Shown here: positions 9,153 through 17,349 of the stretch, piece by piece
Position numbering within the stretch: the first letter of the stretch is position 1
How the letters are laid out: each line of letters starts with the position of its first letter
Assembly: GCA_005883575.1 (NCBI GenBank)
Contig: VBFH01000028.1
Coordinates: 25,948 to 89,947 of the forward strand
Length of the DNA: 64,000 bases
Reading direction: 5' to 3'
Source: Chloroflexota bacterium
Lineage (GTDB): Bacteria; Chloroflexota; Dormibacteria; Dormibacterales; Dormibacteraceae
Made by a program: the position numbers and the translations under genes
The notes under the pieces: generated by a model
The model's database searches: none
What the model saw: only the letters and a program-made list of their open reading frames with translations
Told to the model about the DNA's origin: nothing

Positions 9153-9646
9153 TCGAGCCGCCGCGGGTCCTCCGACTTGCTGATCGGGCGGTCGAGCCGA
9201 AACCGGACCTGGCTCAGGTGAATCTTGTAAGGCACGCCGGGGGCCCGAAACCCGATCGCGAGGTGGCCGTTGTCGCAGAACGGCTTGTGCTCGGAATGCC
9301 CGCAGCGGCAAAGGGTGGCCCGGGGCAGGGTCTCGACGATGCCGTCTTCGCGGGTCACCTCGATCTTGCCGGTAACCATCAAAGGGCCGTCGCGGATGGG
9401 TGTGACCTTCGTCTCACTGTGCGCCTCTTGCGAACCTCTATCGAGGCGCCGGTACTGCAGCGCGCCGCTCGGACAGCGCTCGACGACCTGCGCGACGACC
9501 TCGGCCTCACCCTCGTCGGGCAGCACCCATGGGCGGCGATCGACGTCGAACACGCGGGTGTCGCCGCGAAGGCATTCGGCGATGTGGACACAGAGGTCGA
9601 GGTCGAAGCTCACCTCGATGTCGCGTCCGCGGTAAACCTTGCGCAT
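9149..9646 (-). CDS. Divergent 4Fe-4S mono-cluster domain plus CDGSH iron-sulfur domain protein
   Basis: MRKVYRGRDIEVSFDLDLCVHIAECLRGDTRVFD...CPSGALQYRR then CRCGHSEHKPFCDNGH (CDGSH-type). Confidence 0.85.
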   Translation of the reverse strand: MRKVYRGRDIEVSFDLDLCVHIAECLRGDTRVFDVDRRPWVLPDEGEAEVVAQVVERCPSGALQYRRLDRGSQEAHSETKVTPIRDGPLMVTGKIEVTREDGIVETLPRATLCRCGHSEHKPFCDNGHLAIGFRAPGVPYKIHLSQVRFRLDRPISKSEDPRRLD

Positions 9647-9673
9647 CCAGCCAACACTAGACTCTCTTCTTGC

Positions 9674-10240
9674 ATGCCTGAGGTGCTGGCATCGACGCCG
9701 AGAGCGCGGGGTTCCAGGCGAGCGCCCGGCCGGGCGATGATCTCCTCGAAGCGGATCTCGAAGCGGGTGCGCCAGCTCGGCCGCGAGATCTCGGAGCTCT
9801 ACGCTGGCAGCGAAACACCGCTGGTGCTCGTCGCCATCCTCAAAGGCGCGACCGTGTTCGCGGCCGACCTGCTGCGCAGCCTCTCGATCCCGGCCGAGCT
9901 CGAGTTTGTACGTGCCGCCAGCTATGGCGCGGGGACGAAGAGCACAGGTCGAGTCAAGATCGCGCACATGGTCGAGGGGGCGCTGGCGGGACGCCACGTC
10001 CTGCTGGTCGAGGACATCGTCGACTCGGGCCGGACCATCGACACGATCCTCAAGCGCTTCCGCCGCATGAAGCCCGCCTCGCTTCGGGTCGCGGCTTTGC
10101 TCGACCGCCCCGCCCGCCGCGTGATCCCCGTGCAGATCGACTTCACCGGTTTCGTCATCCCCGACCGATTCGTGATCGGGTACGGACTCGATTACGCGGG
10201 CCTCTATCGCGAGCTCCCGGGGATCTACTCCCTGAGTTAG
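9674..10240 (+). CDS. hpt: Hypoxanthine phosphoribosyltransferase
   Basis: VLVAILKGATVFAADLLRSL, GRHVLLVEDIVDSGRTIDTILKRF, VIPDRFVIGYGLDYAGLYRELPGI. Confidence 0.93.
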   Translation: MPEVLASTPRARGSRRAPGRAMISSKRISKRVRQLGREISELYAGSETPLVLVAILKGATVFAADLLRSLSIPAELEFVRAASYGAGTKSTGRVKIAHMVEGALAGRHVLLVEDIVDSGRTIDTILKRFRRMKPASLRVAALLDRPARRVIPVQIDFTGFVIPDRFVIGYGLDYAGLYRELPGIYSLS

Positions 10241-10243
10241 AGG

Positions 10244-11533
10244 TCAGACCGCCGGAACCGAAGGCCTCGGCGCCGGCTTCAAGAAGTCGACCAGCTCTTC
10301 GCGGTCGTTCCAGATGACCGTCGTGTGCTCTGGCTCGGTCCGGGCCACGATCTTCCCGCCCCGGAGCACGAGCTTCCGAGGGGCGATGAGCCGGATCGCG
10401 TCCATCTCGCTCGGCGCGGCAAAGGCGCACAGGTCGGCGCGGCAACCTGGCAGTAGCCCGTAATGCTCCAGCCCAAGCGCGCTCGCCGGGTTCCAGGTGA
10501 TCATGTCCATCAGCGTCCGCAGCTCCCCGTGCCCTGACATCTGGCCGTAGTGCGCAAGCACGAAAGCAGCTTGCAGCGGATCGGAGCAGCCCAGCGGATA
10601 CCACGGATCCATCACCGAGTCGTGGCCGATGCACACGTTGACGCCGGCCGCGAGCAGCTCCTTCACCCGCGTGTGGCCGCGCCGGATCGGATAGCTGTCA
10701 AAGCGGCCCTGCAGGGTCGCGTTGTCGAGAGGGTTCGTGACCATGTGCATCTGCGCGCGCTTGAGGTTGTTGATCAGGCGGTAGGCGTAGGCGTTGTTGT
10801 AGGAGTGCATGGCGGTGGTGTGGCTCGCCGTAACGCGCCCGCCCATGCCGAGGCGGATCGTTTCGGCGGCCATCACCTCGACGAATCGCGAGTGGTCGTC
10901 GTCGGTCTCGTCACAGTGAATGTCGACCCGCAAGCCTTTGTTGGATGCAAGGGCGAAGGCGAACTTGACCGACTGCTCGCCGTACTCACGGGTCAGCTCG
11001 AAATGCGGGATGGCGCCGACCACGTCGACGCCCAGGTCGATCGCCTTGCGCATCAGGTCCTGGCCGCCGTCAAACGACATGATTCCCTGCTGGGGGAAGG
11101 CGACCAGCTGCAGCGTGATCTGGTCACCGATCTCCTTGCGCAGCTCGACCAGCGCCCGGACGGCCCGCAGCTCCGGGTCGCACACGTCGACATGGCTGCG
11201 AACGAACTGCACGCCGTTGGCCAGCTGCCATCGAAGGACGGTCCGAACCCGTTGCTTGACGTCCTCCACGGTCAGGTTCTTGACCCGCTCGGCCCAGATC
11301 GCGATGCCCTCGAACAGCGATCCGGACTCGTTGTGCCGCGGCTCGCCCACCGTCAGGACGGCGTCCAGGTGGATATGAGGCTCCACGAGCGCGGGGGTGA
11401 CGAGGGCGCCCGCCAGGTCGATGGTCTGGCGTGCCTCGGGCTCCAGCTCGCTGATCATCCCGTCCTTGATGCCAATCTCCCGGGTCTCCAGCTCGCCCGG
11501 GAGGCGGGCACCCCGGAGCAGCAAATCCAGCAT
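10244..11533 (-). CDS. codA: Cytosine deaminase-like amidohydrolase (copy B)
   Basis: LVEPHIHLDAVLTVGEPRHNESGSLFEGI, HCDETDDDHSRF, ASHTTAMHSYNNAYAYRLI, GHDSVMDPWYPLG. Confidence 0.9.
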   Translation of the reverse strand: MLDLLLRGARLPGELETREIGIKDGMISELEPEARQTIDLAGALVTPALVEPHIHLDAVLTVGEPRHNESGSLFEGIAIWAERVKNLTVEDVKQRVRTVLRWQLANGVQFVRSHVDVCDPELRAVRALVELRKEIGDQITLQLVAFPQQGIMSFDGGQDLMRKAIDLGVDVVGAIPHFELTREYGEQSVKFAFALASNKGLRVDIHCDETDDDHSRFVEVMAAETIRLGMGGRVTASHTTAMHSYNNAYAYRLINNLKRAQMHMVTNPLDNATLQGRFDSYPIRRGHTRVKELLAAGVNVCIGHDSVMDPWYPLGCSDPLQAAFVLAHYGQMSGHGELRTLMDMITWNPASALGLEHYGLLPGCRADLCAFAAPSEMDAIRLIAPRKLVLRGGKIVARTEPEHTTVIWNDREELVDFLKPAPRPSVPAV

Positions 11534-11608
11534 TCGACGGAACGCTAGCAGACGCTTAAACTTCGGGCGTACTTTCCGGCGGGTGGTCCTTTAGGGAGGG
11601 AAGCGCCT

Positions 11609-13090
11609 ATGCAAACGGTCCAGGAAGTAGAAAAGCACGTACCGGTTCGCGAGGGCGAATACGGGGAGAGGGTCGCCACCGTCGAGCCGGGAGGCGTCGA
11701 GTACATAGCCCTCAAGGAGCGCCACGGGAAGCCCATCGATCTCTTCTGGACGTGGCTTTCCCCCAACCTCGAGTTCGCGACCGTCTATGTCGGCGTCCTT
11801 GGCGTGGCGGTGTTCGGGCTCAGCTTCTGGCAAACGGCCCTCGCGATCGTGGTCGGAAGCGCTCTCGGGTCGCTGACCCACTGGGTGCTGTCTTCGTGGG
11901 GCCCGAAGTTCGGGGTCCCGATGATGGTCGAGAGCCGGGGGGCGTTCGGCTTCCTCGGCAACATCTTGCCCGCGGGTCTCAACGCGTTCACGGGCACGAT
12001 CGGCTGGTTCATCGTCAACAGCGTCAGCGGAGCCTTCGCGCTCCAGGCGCTCGCCCTCCTCATCAACGTCAACCTTCCTTTTGCCGTGACGTTCCTGATC
12101 ATCGTGGTCGCCCAGGTGGCAATCGCGACCCTCGGCCACAACTTCATCCACGTCTTCGAGCGCTGGGCGCTGCCGCTGCTCGGCATCGTGTTCGCATTGG
12201 CGACGATCTTCATCTTCACCAAGGCGAACGTCGGGCTCGGAGTCAACACCAAGGCGCCGGTATTCGTCGGCGAGTTCGGCAGCTTCACGCTTCTGTTCAC
12301 TGCGACGTTCGGCTACGCGGCCGGGTGGAACCCGTACGCGGCCGACTACACGCGCTACCTTCCGCCAACCACGAACCGGACGATGGTCGGCTTCTGGGCG
12401 GCGATGGGTGTATTTGTCTCGTGCGTCGTGATCGAGCTGGCAGGGGCTGCTCTGGCCACCGTCGCCGGCACCAAGTGGGGTCCAACCGACATCCCCACCG
12501 TGCAGCTGCACGTCGCGATGCCCGACATCCTCTACTACCTCACCTTGCTCTGCATCGCGGTCGGGGCGGTCTGCGCCAACGCGATCAACATCTACAGCGG
12601 GACGATGTCCTTGGTCGCGGTCGGCATTCGGGAGATGGGGCTGACGCTTCGCCAGCGCCGCGCCCTGCTGGCCATCGCGGCCGGCGTGCTCGGTTACATC
12701 ATCGGGATCGTCGGCCAGGCCAACGTCGGCCCGGGCAGCAAGTACGAGTTCTTCCTGCTTCTGATCAGCTACTGGATCGGCCCCTGGCTGGCCGTCGTGC
12801 TCGTCGACTACTGGCAGCGCCGAGGCGACTATGGCGACGAGTCGATGTTCTACGACACCAAATACCAACGCTGGCAGGGAGTCGCCGCGATGGCGATCGG
12901 CCTTGTGGTTTCTGTCTGGCTCTTCTCGAACAACATCATCTACACCGGTGTTGTGCCCAGCGGCAACCCGGGCATCGGCGACATCACCTTCATCGTGGGC
13001 TTCGTCCTGACCGGGGTCCTGTACTACGCGTTCAACATGATGTCCAGGCGGGCGACAAGTCCGGCCGGGATGGCAGGCTCGCGGGCCTGA
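11609..13090 (+). CDS. NCS1-family purine/cytosine permease
   Basis: FWTWLSPNLEFATVYVGVLGV...GVPMMVESRGAFGFLGNILPAGLNAFTGTIGWFIVNSV...WNPYAADYTRYLP. Confidence 0.93.
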   Translation: MQTVQEVEKHVPVREGEYGERVATVEPGGVEYIALKERHGKPIDLFWTWLSPNLEFATVYVGVLGVAVFGLSFWQTALAIVVGSALGSLTHWVLSSWGPKFGVPMMVESRGAFGFLGNILPAGLNAFTGTIGWFIVNSVSGAFALQALALLINVNLPFAVTFLIIVVAQVAIATLGHNFIHVFERWALPLLGIVFALATIFIFTKANVGLGVNTKAPVFVGEFGSFTLLFTATFGYAAGWNPYAADYTRYLPPTTNRTMVGFWAAMGVFVSCVVIELAGAALATVAGTKWGPTDIPTVQLHVAMPDILYYLTLLCIAVGAVCANAINIYSGTMSLVAVGIREMGLTLRQRRALLAIAAGVLGYIIGIVGQANVGPGSKYEFFLLLISYWIGPWLAVVLVDYWQRRGDYGDESMFYDTKYQRWQGVAAMAIGLVVSVWLFSNNIIYTGVVPSGNPGIGDITFIVGFVLTGVLYYAFNMMSRRATSPAGMAGSRA

Positions 13091-13110
13091 CCCCGGGCGT
13101 CATTAATAAG

Positions 13111-13140
13111 AGCGCCGCTGCCTCCGCGGGCGGCGGCGCT
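13111..13140 (+). terminator. Probable terminator hairpin after NCS1 permease
   Basis: AGCGCCGCTGCC-TCCGCG-GGCGGCGGCGCT, GC-rich near-perfect stem (one T.G) followed by ACTTTGATCT; weak T tract. Confidence 0.5.
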
Positions 13141-13152
13141 ACTTTGATCTAT

Positions 13153-13309
13153 ATGAGAGGGAACCCCGATGGTTGCCTCTCATCGGCCGGTCGCATCGCG
13201 ACGGGCCTGCTCGCTTTCCGGTATACGGTTGGGACTTGTCTAAGAAGTCACTCGTTGCAACGATTGGCAGGCGCTTAGGACAAAGCGCGGCCGGCGTAAA
13301 GCCGGTCGC
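13153..13309 (+). promoter_or_regulatory. Hairpin-rich putative 5' leader of DUF3830-allC-allB
   Basis: Stems 13153-13183, 13185-13207, 13233-13249, 13271-13288 and 13287-13309 identified by eye (see findings). Confidence 0.45.
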
Positions 13310-13339
13310 CCTGGAAACGCTGGCTGTCAGAGGAAAGGC

Positions 13340-13753
13340 GTGGACGTAGAGATCAAGGTCGGCAACCTTCGTTTTGTCGCCCGGCTCGAGACGGAGGCGG
13401 CGCCGAAAACGTGCCACGCCTTTCAGAGCATGCTCCCGATTGAGGCTCAGCTCATCCAGGCACGGTGGAGCGGTGAGGCGGCCTGGATCCCGTTCGGCGA
13501 GCTCGCGCTCGACCTCGGATATGAGAACCACACGAGTCACCCTTCGCCCGGCCAGCTGCTGCTCTATCCGGGCGGAATCAGCGAGACCGAGATCCTCTTT
13601 CCTTACGGCTCGACCGTCTTCGGCAGCAAGATGGGCCAGCTCGCGGGAAACCACTTCGCCACCATCTACGAAGGCAACGACCGGCTGAAAGACCTGGGCG
13701 AGCTCGTGCTGTGGAGAGGCGCGCAGGAGATAAGTTTCACGTCGATCGGATGA
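13340..13753 (+). CDS. DUF3830 family protein (cyclophilin-like fold expected)
   Basis: MDVEIKVGNLRFVARLETEAAPKTCHAFQSMLPIEAQLIQARWSGEAAWIP...NHTSHPSPGQLLLYPGGISETEILFPYG. Confidence 0.8.
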   Translation: MDVEIKVGNLRFVARLETEAAPKTCHAFQSMLPIEAQLIQARWSGEAAWIPFGELALDLGYENHTSHPSPGQLLLYPGGISETEILFPYGSTVFGSKMGQLAGNHFATIYEGNDRLKDLGELVLWRGAQEISFTSIG

Positions 13754-14967
13754 GCGCGGCCGAGACGGTCATGCAGCGGTGCGATGTCCTGGGCGCGTGC
13801 ACTGAGGAACCCAGCTCGATCACCCGACCCTTCGCCTCAGACGCAATGCGGTCCGCGCACGTGTACGTGAGCGAGTGGATGCGCGCGGCCGGCATGACCG
13901 TCGCGCGCGACAACATCGGCAACCTGCGGGCTCGCTACGACGGGACGGGAGAGACGACGCTCCTGCTCGGCTCGCACCTGGATTCCGTGCGCGACGCGGG
14001 CCGCTATGACGGCCCTCTCGGCGTGATGGTCGCAATCGCGGCGGTGCAGCGCCTGCACGACGAAGGCAAGCGTCTCGGTTTCGGGATCGAGGTGCTCGCC
14101 TTCGCCGACGAGGAAGGGCTTCGGTTTGGAACCACCTACCTGGGCAGCCGCGCCTTCGCCGGGAGGCTCGACCCAAACGACTTAGAACGGGCCGACTCGA
14201 CTGGCGTGAGCATGGCCGAGGCGATTCGCGCCTTCGGGGGTGACCCTGCCCGGATCGGCCAGGACCGCCGCCCCGCCGAGAACCTGCTCGGCTATGTGGA
14301 GGTCCACATCGAACAGGGCCCGGTGCTCGAGGCGCAAGGCCTCCCGGTTGGCATCGTGTCCGCGATCGCCGGCCAGGCACGAATCGAGATCGTCTTCGCC
14401 GGCGAGGCAGGCCACGCGGGCACCGTGCCTATGGATCGCCGCCGCGACGCACTGACCGCGGCCTCGGAGGTCGTGCTCGCCGCCGAGGCCGCCGCCACGA
14501 CCGAGGAGGCTCTTGTCGCGACCGTCGGCAAGCTCGAGGTCGAGCCTGGCGTCGCCAACGTCATCCCCGGCCGCGTCACCTTCACCATCGACGTCCGGCA
14601 CGGCGACGACGCGATTCGCTCGCGCGTGAGCGAGGCACTCCTGTCCCGCGCCCGAGACATCGCCAGGCGCCGCAAGCTGGCGATCGAAGTGCGGCCGATC
14701 AGCGAGAACGCCGCGGTTAGATGCGCGCCGCGCTTGATCGGGCTGCTCACGCAGGCCGTGAGGGACTGCGGGCAACGACCTCTCCAGCTGACGTGCGGCG
14801 CCGGCCATGACGCCGTTGTGATGTCATCCATGACCGACGTCGGGATGCTGTTCATCCGCTGCAAAGGCGGCGTCAGCCACAACCCTGCAGAGTCTGTCAC
14901 GACGCAGGACGTATCCACCGCGATCGACGTTCTCGGTCGCTTTCTGGAGCTGCTCCCCACAAAGTGA
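13750..14967 (+). CDS. allC: Allantoate amidohydrolase / M20-family Zn-dependent amidase
   Basis: LLLGSHLDSVRDAGRYDGPLGVMVAI, FADEEGLRFGTTYLGSRAFAG, VEVHIEQGPVLEAQGLPVGIV, GEAGHAGTVPMDRRRDAL; ATGA overlap with DUF3830. Confidence 0.92.
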   Translation: MSAAETVMQRCDVLGACTEEPSSITRPFASDAMRSAHVYVSEWMRAAGMTVARDNIGNLRARYDGTGETTLLLGSHLDSVRDAGRYDGPLGVMVAIAAVQRLHDEGKRLGFGIEVLAFADEEGLRFGTTYLGSRAFAGRLDPNDLERADSTGVSMAEAIRAFGGDPARIGQDRRPAENLLGYVEVHIEQGPVLEAQGLPVGIVSAIAGQARIEIVFAGEAGHAGTVPMDRRRDALTAASEVVLAAEAAATTEEALVATVGKLEVEPGVANVIPGRVTFTIDVRHGDDAIRSRVSEALLSRARDIARRRKLAIEVRPISENAAVRCAPRLIGLLTQAVRDCGQRPLQLTCGAGHDAVVMSSMTDVGMLFIRCKGGVSHNPAESVTTQDVSTAIDVLGRFLELLPTK

Positions 14968-16247
14968 TCGTCCGCGGCGGCACTATCGTCACCCCACGCG
15001 GCATGGAGCAGGTGGACATCGTCGTCAACCACGGCCGCATCGCCGAGATCGGGCCCCATCTCGAGGGCTACGGTCAGGTCATCGACGCTCGAGGCCTTCA
15101 CGTGTTTCCGGGCGGCATCGATTCCCACGTTCATTTCAACGAGCCCGGGCGCACTGACTGGGAGACCATCGCCAGCGGTTCGGCGGCGCTCGCAGCCGGC
15201 GGCTACACGGCGTTCATCGATATGCCGCTGAACAACCTGCCCGTCACCACCGACCTCGCCGCTTTCGACCTGAAGCTCGCAGCGATGCAGCGTTCCTCGG
15301 CCGTCGACTTCGGGATCTGGGGAGGACTCGTCCCTGGCAACGTGGACCAGCTCCGCGGGCTGGTGGAACACGGCGCCACGGGCTTCAAGGCCTTCATGTG
15401 CGCGAGCGGGATCGACGAGTTTCCGGCGGTCGACACCGACACGCTCCGCGAAGGCATGGCCCGGATCGCCGAGCTCGATTCGATCCTGCTCGTCCACGCC
15501 GAAGCGCCGGGCCGGCTCTTGACGCCGCAGGGTACGGGGCCCTCCGATTTCATCCGCTCACGCCCACCCGAGGCTGAGGTCGAGGCGATCGAGGAAGCGA
15601 TCGCGATCGCACGCGACACCGGCTGCCGGCTGCACGTGGTCCACGTCAGCACGGTTCAGGGGATCACTGCGATTCAGGAGGCGCAGCTGCATGGTGTCGA
15701 GGTCAGCGCCGAGACCTGCCCCCACTACCTCCTCTACGCGGAAGAGGACCTGGAGCGGCTGGGCGGCGCCGCCAAGTGCGCCCCCCCGTTCCGCAGCGCG
15801 GGCAATCGCGACGACCTGATGGCCATGGTGGCCGGCGGCGAGGTGGAGATGATCGTCTCGGACCACTCGCCCAGCACGCTCGAGCTCAAGCAAGGAGACG
15901 ACTTCACCAGGATCTGGGGCGGCATCTCGGGCTGCCAATCGACCAGGCAGCTGCTTCTGGCTCAGGCTCGGGTCGAGCCGTCTGTCCTCGCCGCCATGAC
16001 GTCGACCAACATCGCGAGGCGATTCAGGCTGTCGAACAAAGGTGACATCGCGCCCGGATTCGACGCTGACCTGTGGCTGGTCGACCTGAGCGTCGAGGAT
16101 GTCGTGCGGAACGAGGATCTCCTCTACAGGATCCCTTTCAGCGCGCATTCGGGACAGCGGATTCGCGGCCGCACCGTGCAGACGCTGGTCCGAGGCGGGC
16201 CGCCCGCCCCAGGCGCAGGCCGCCTGCTAAATCAGGCGCGTAATTAA
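14964..16247 (+). CDS. allB: Allantoinase (dihydroorotase superfamily)
   Basis: HVFPGGIDSHVHFNEPGRTDWETIASGSAALAAGGYTAFIDMPLNNLP...GFKAFMCASGIDEFPAVD...HVVHVST...SDHSPSTLELK; GTG start overlapping allC stop. Confidence 0.95.
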   Translation: MIVRGGTIVTPRGMEQVDIVVNHGRIAEIGPHLEGYGQVIDARGLHVFPGGIDSHVHFNEPGRTDWETIASGSAALAAGGYTAFIDMPLNNLPVTTDLAAFDLKLAAMQRSSAVDFGIWGGLVPGNVDQLRGLVEHGATGFKAFMCASGIDEFPAVDTDTLREGMARIAELDSILLVHAEAPGRLLTPQGTGPSDFIRSRPPEAEVEAIEEAIAIARDTGCRLHVVHVSTVQGITAIQEAQLHGVEVSAETCPHYLLYAEEDLERLGGAAKCAPPFRSAGNRDDLMAMVAGGEVEMIVSDHSPSTLELKQGDDFTRIWGGISGCQSTRQLLLAQARVEPSVLAAMTSTNIARRFRLSNKGDIAPGFDADLWLVDLSVEDVVRNEDLLYRIPFSAHSGQRIRGRTVQTLVRGGPPAPGAGRLLNQARN

Positions 16248-16288
16248 CCGCTTCCGACTACGATTCAGCGCTCGGCGCTGCGCCGATC

Positions 16289-17349
16289 GTGGCATTTGGC
16301 CCGACGACCGCAGTCGCCGGCACCTCAACGATCGACTGGACGCAGGTCACGAGGCCAGGACCATCCGCGCGAGAGGGCTCATATATCGCCTACGACTCGG
16401 CGCGAGCCAAAACGGTGCTCTTCGGTGGCTACGAGCCGGCCGGTTTCGGGAAGTACGACTCCGACACCTGGGAATTCGATGGCACGCCGCCGAACAGGAC
16501 CAGATTCGCGTGCGCGCTGTCGTAGACCATCGCGACATGGAGACGAATCCAGACCAGGCGCTGGCCGACACGTGGACGTTCGGGCCCAATCGCACCGGCC
16601 GGCGGCCCCGAGACCTGAATCTGAGTCCGGGCACGGCGCCAGAGCAGCTGACGTGGAGCGGAACGGGGTTGGCCGTCGCCGGAACCGCGGCGAGCCTGTC
16701 GGCGACGGTCACGCCGCCGCAAGGCGAAACACGCTTCTACGATTTCGCCGATCACCCGGTCTGGGTTCGTTTCGACGTGGCAGACAGCTCGGGCTCTTTG
16801 ACGACCTATTACGCGCAGGTGTCGAACGCAGGCAGTCTCGGGCTGGGCTCGGCTTCGGTCACGGGGCCGACGGTCTCGCCGGGAGCCTACAGCGTCCGCG
16901 CACGATTGGTCGCGGCGCCCAACTCGGATGCCCCCAACGCGTACGTCGCGAGCAAAGACCTTCGCACTCCATACGCAGGGGAGCCGGTGCGCGGCGGCTT
17001 CATGGCCGGATACGCGCAGCTCGGTTCGGAGTCTGTGGCGTTCGAATTTGCGCCAGGTTCGACGGCGACCGGTTCGCTCGTTTTCGTGGAAGCCACGCAG
17101 GTCAACGGGCGCGACGCCTACCGCGTGATCGTCTCGACCTCCGTGACGTCAGTGGAAAGCCACAGCCACACCGCGAGCTCCACTGGCGTGGCATCGGTCT
17201 ACACCGTGGACGCCGTCACCGGCGTTCGCTACTCAGATCGCGATCAGACCACGAATTTCCGTGTCACGGTCGCCGCGGACGGGTCCGCGACCCTCGACAT
17301 CGGATTCACCTTGAGTCTGCCGCCGGGCTCGGCGGTCAATCGCCTGTAG
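16289..17349 (+). pseudogene. Disrupted kelch/galactose-oxidase-like secreted protein gene
   Basis: ORF1 WTQVTRPGPSAREGSYIAYDSARAKTVLFGGYEP...DSDTWEFDG (kelch repeat) ends at 16525; ORF2 (16510-17349) resumes with ALADTWTFGPN; intervening kelch core RLHVAMVYDSAHANLVLFGGVP is readable only on minus strand. Confidence 0.65.

Noticed and set aside
11591-12868. Minus-strand 425-aa ORF opposite NCS1 permease
   Set aside because: Antisense, low-complexity Asp/Arg/His-rich; no motifs.
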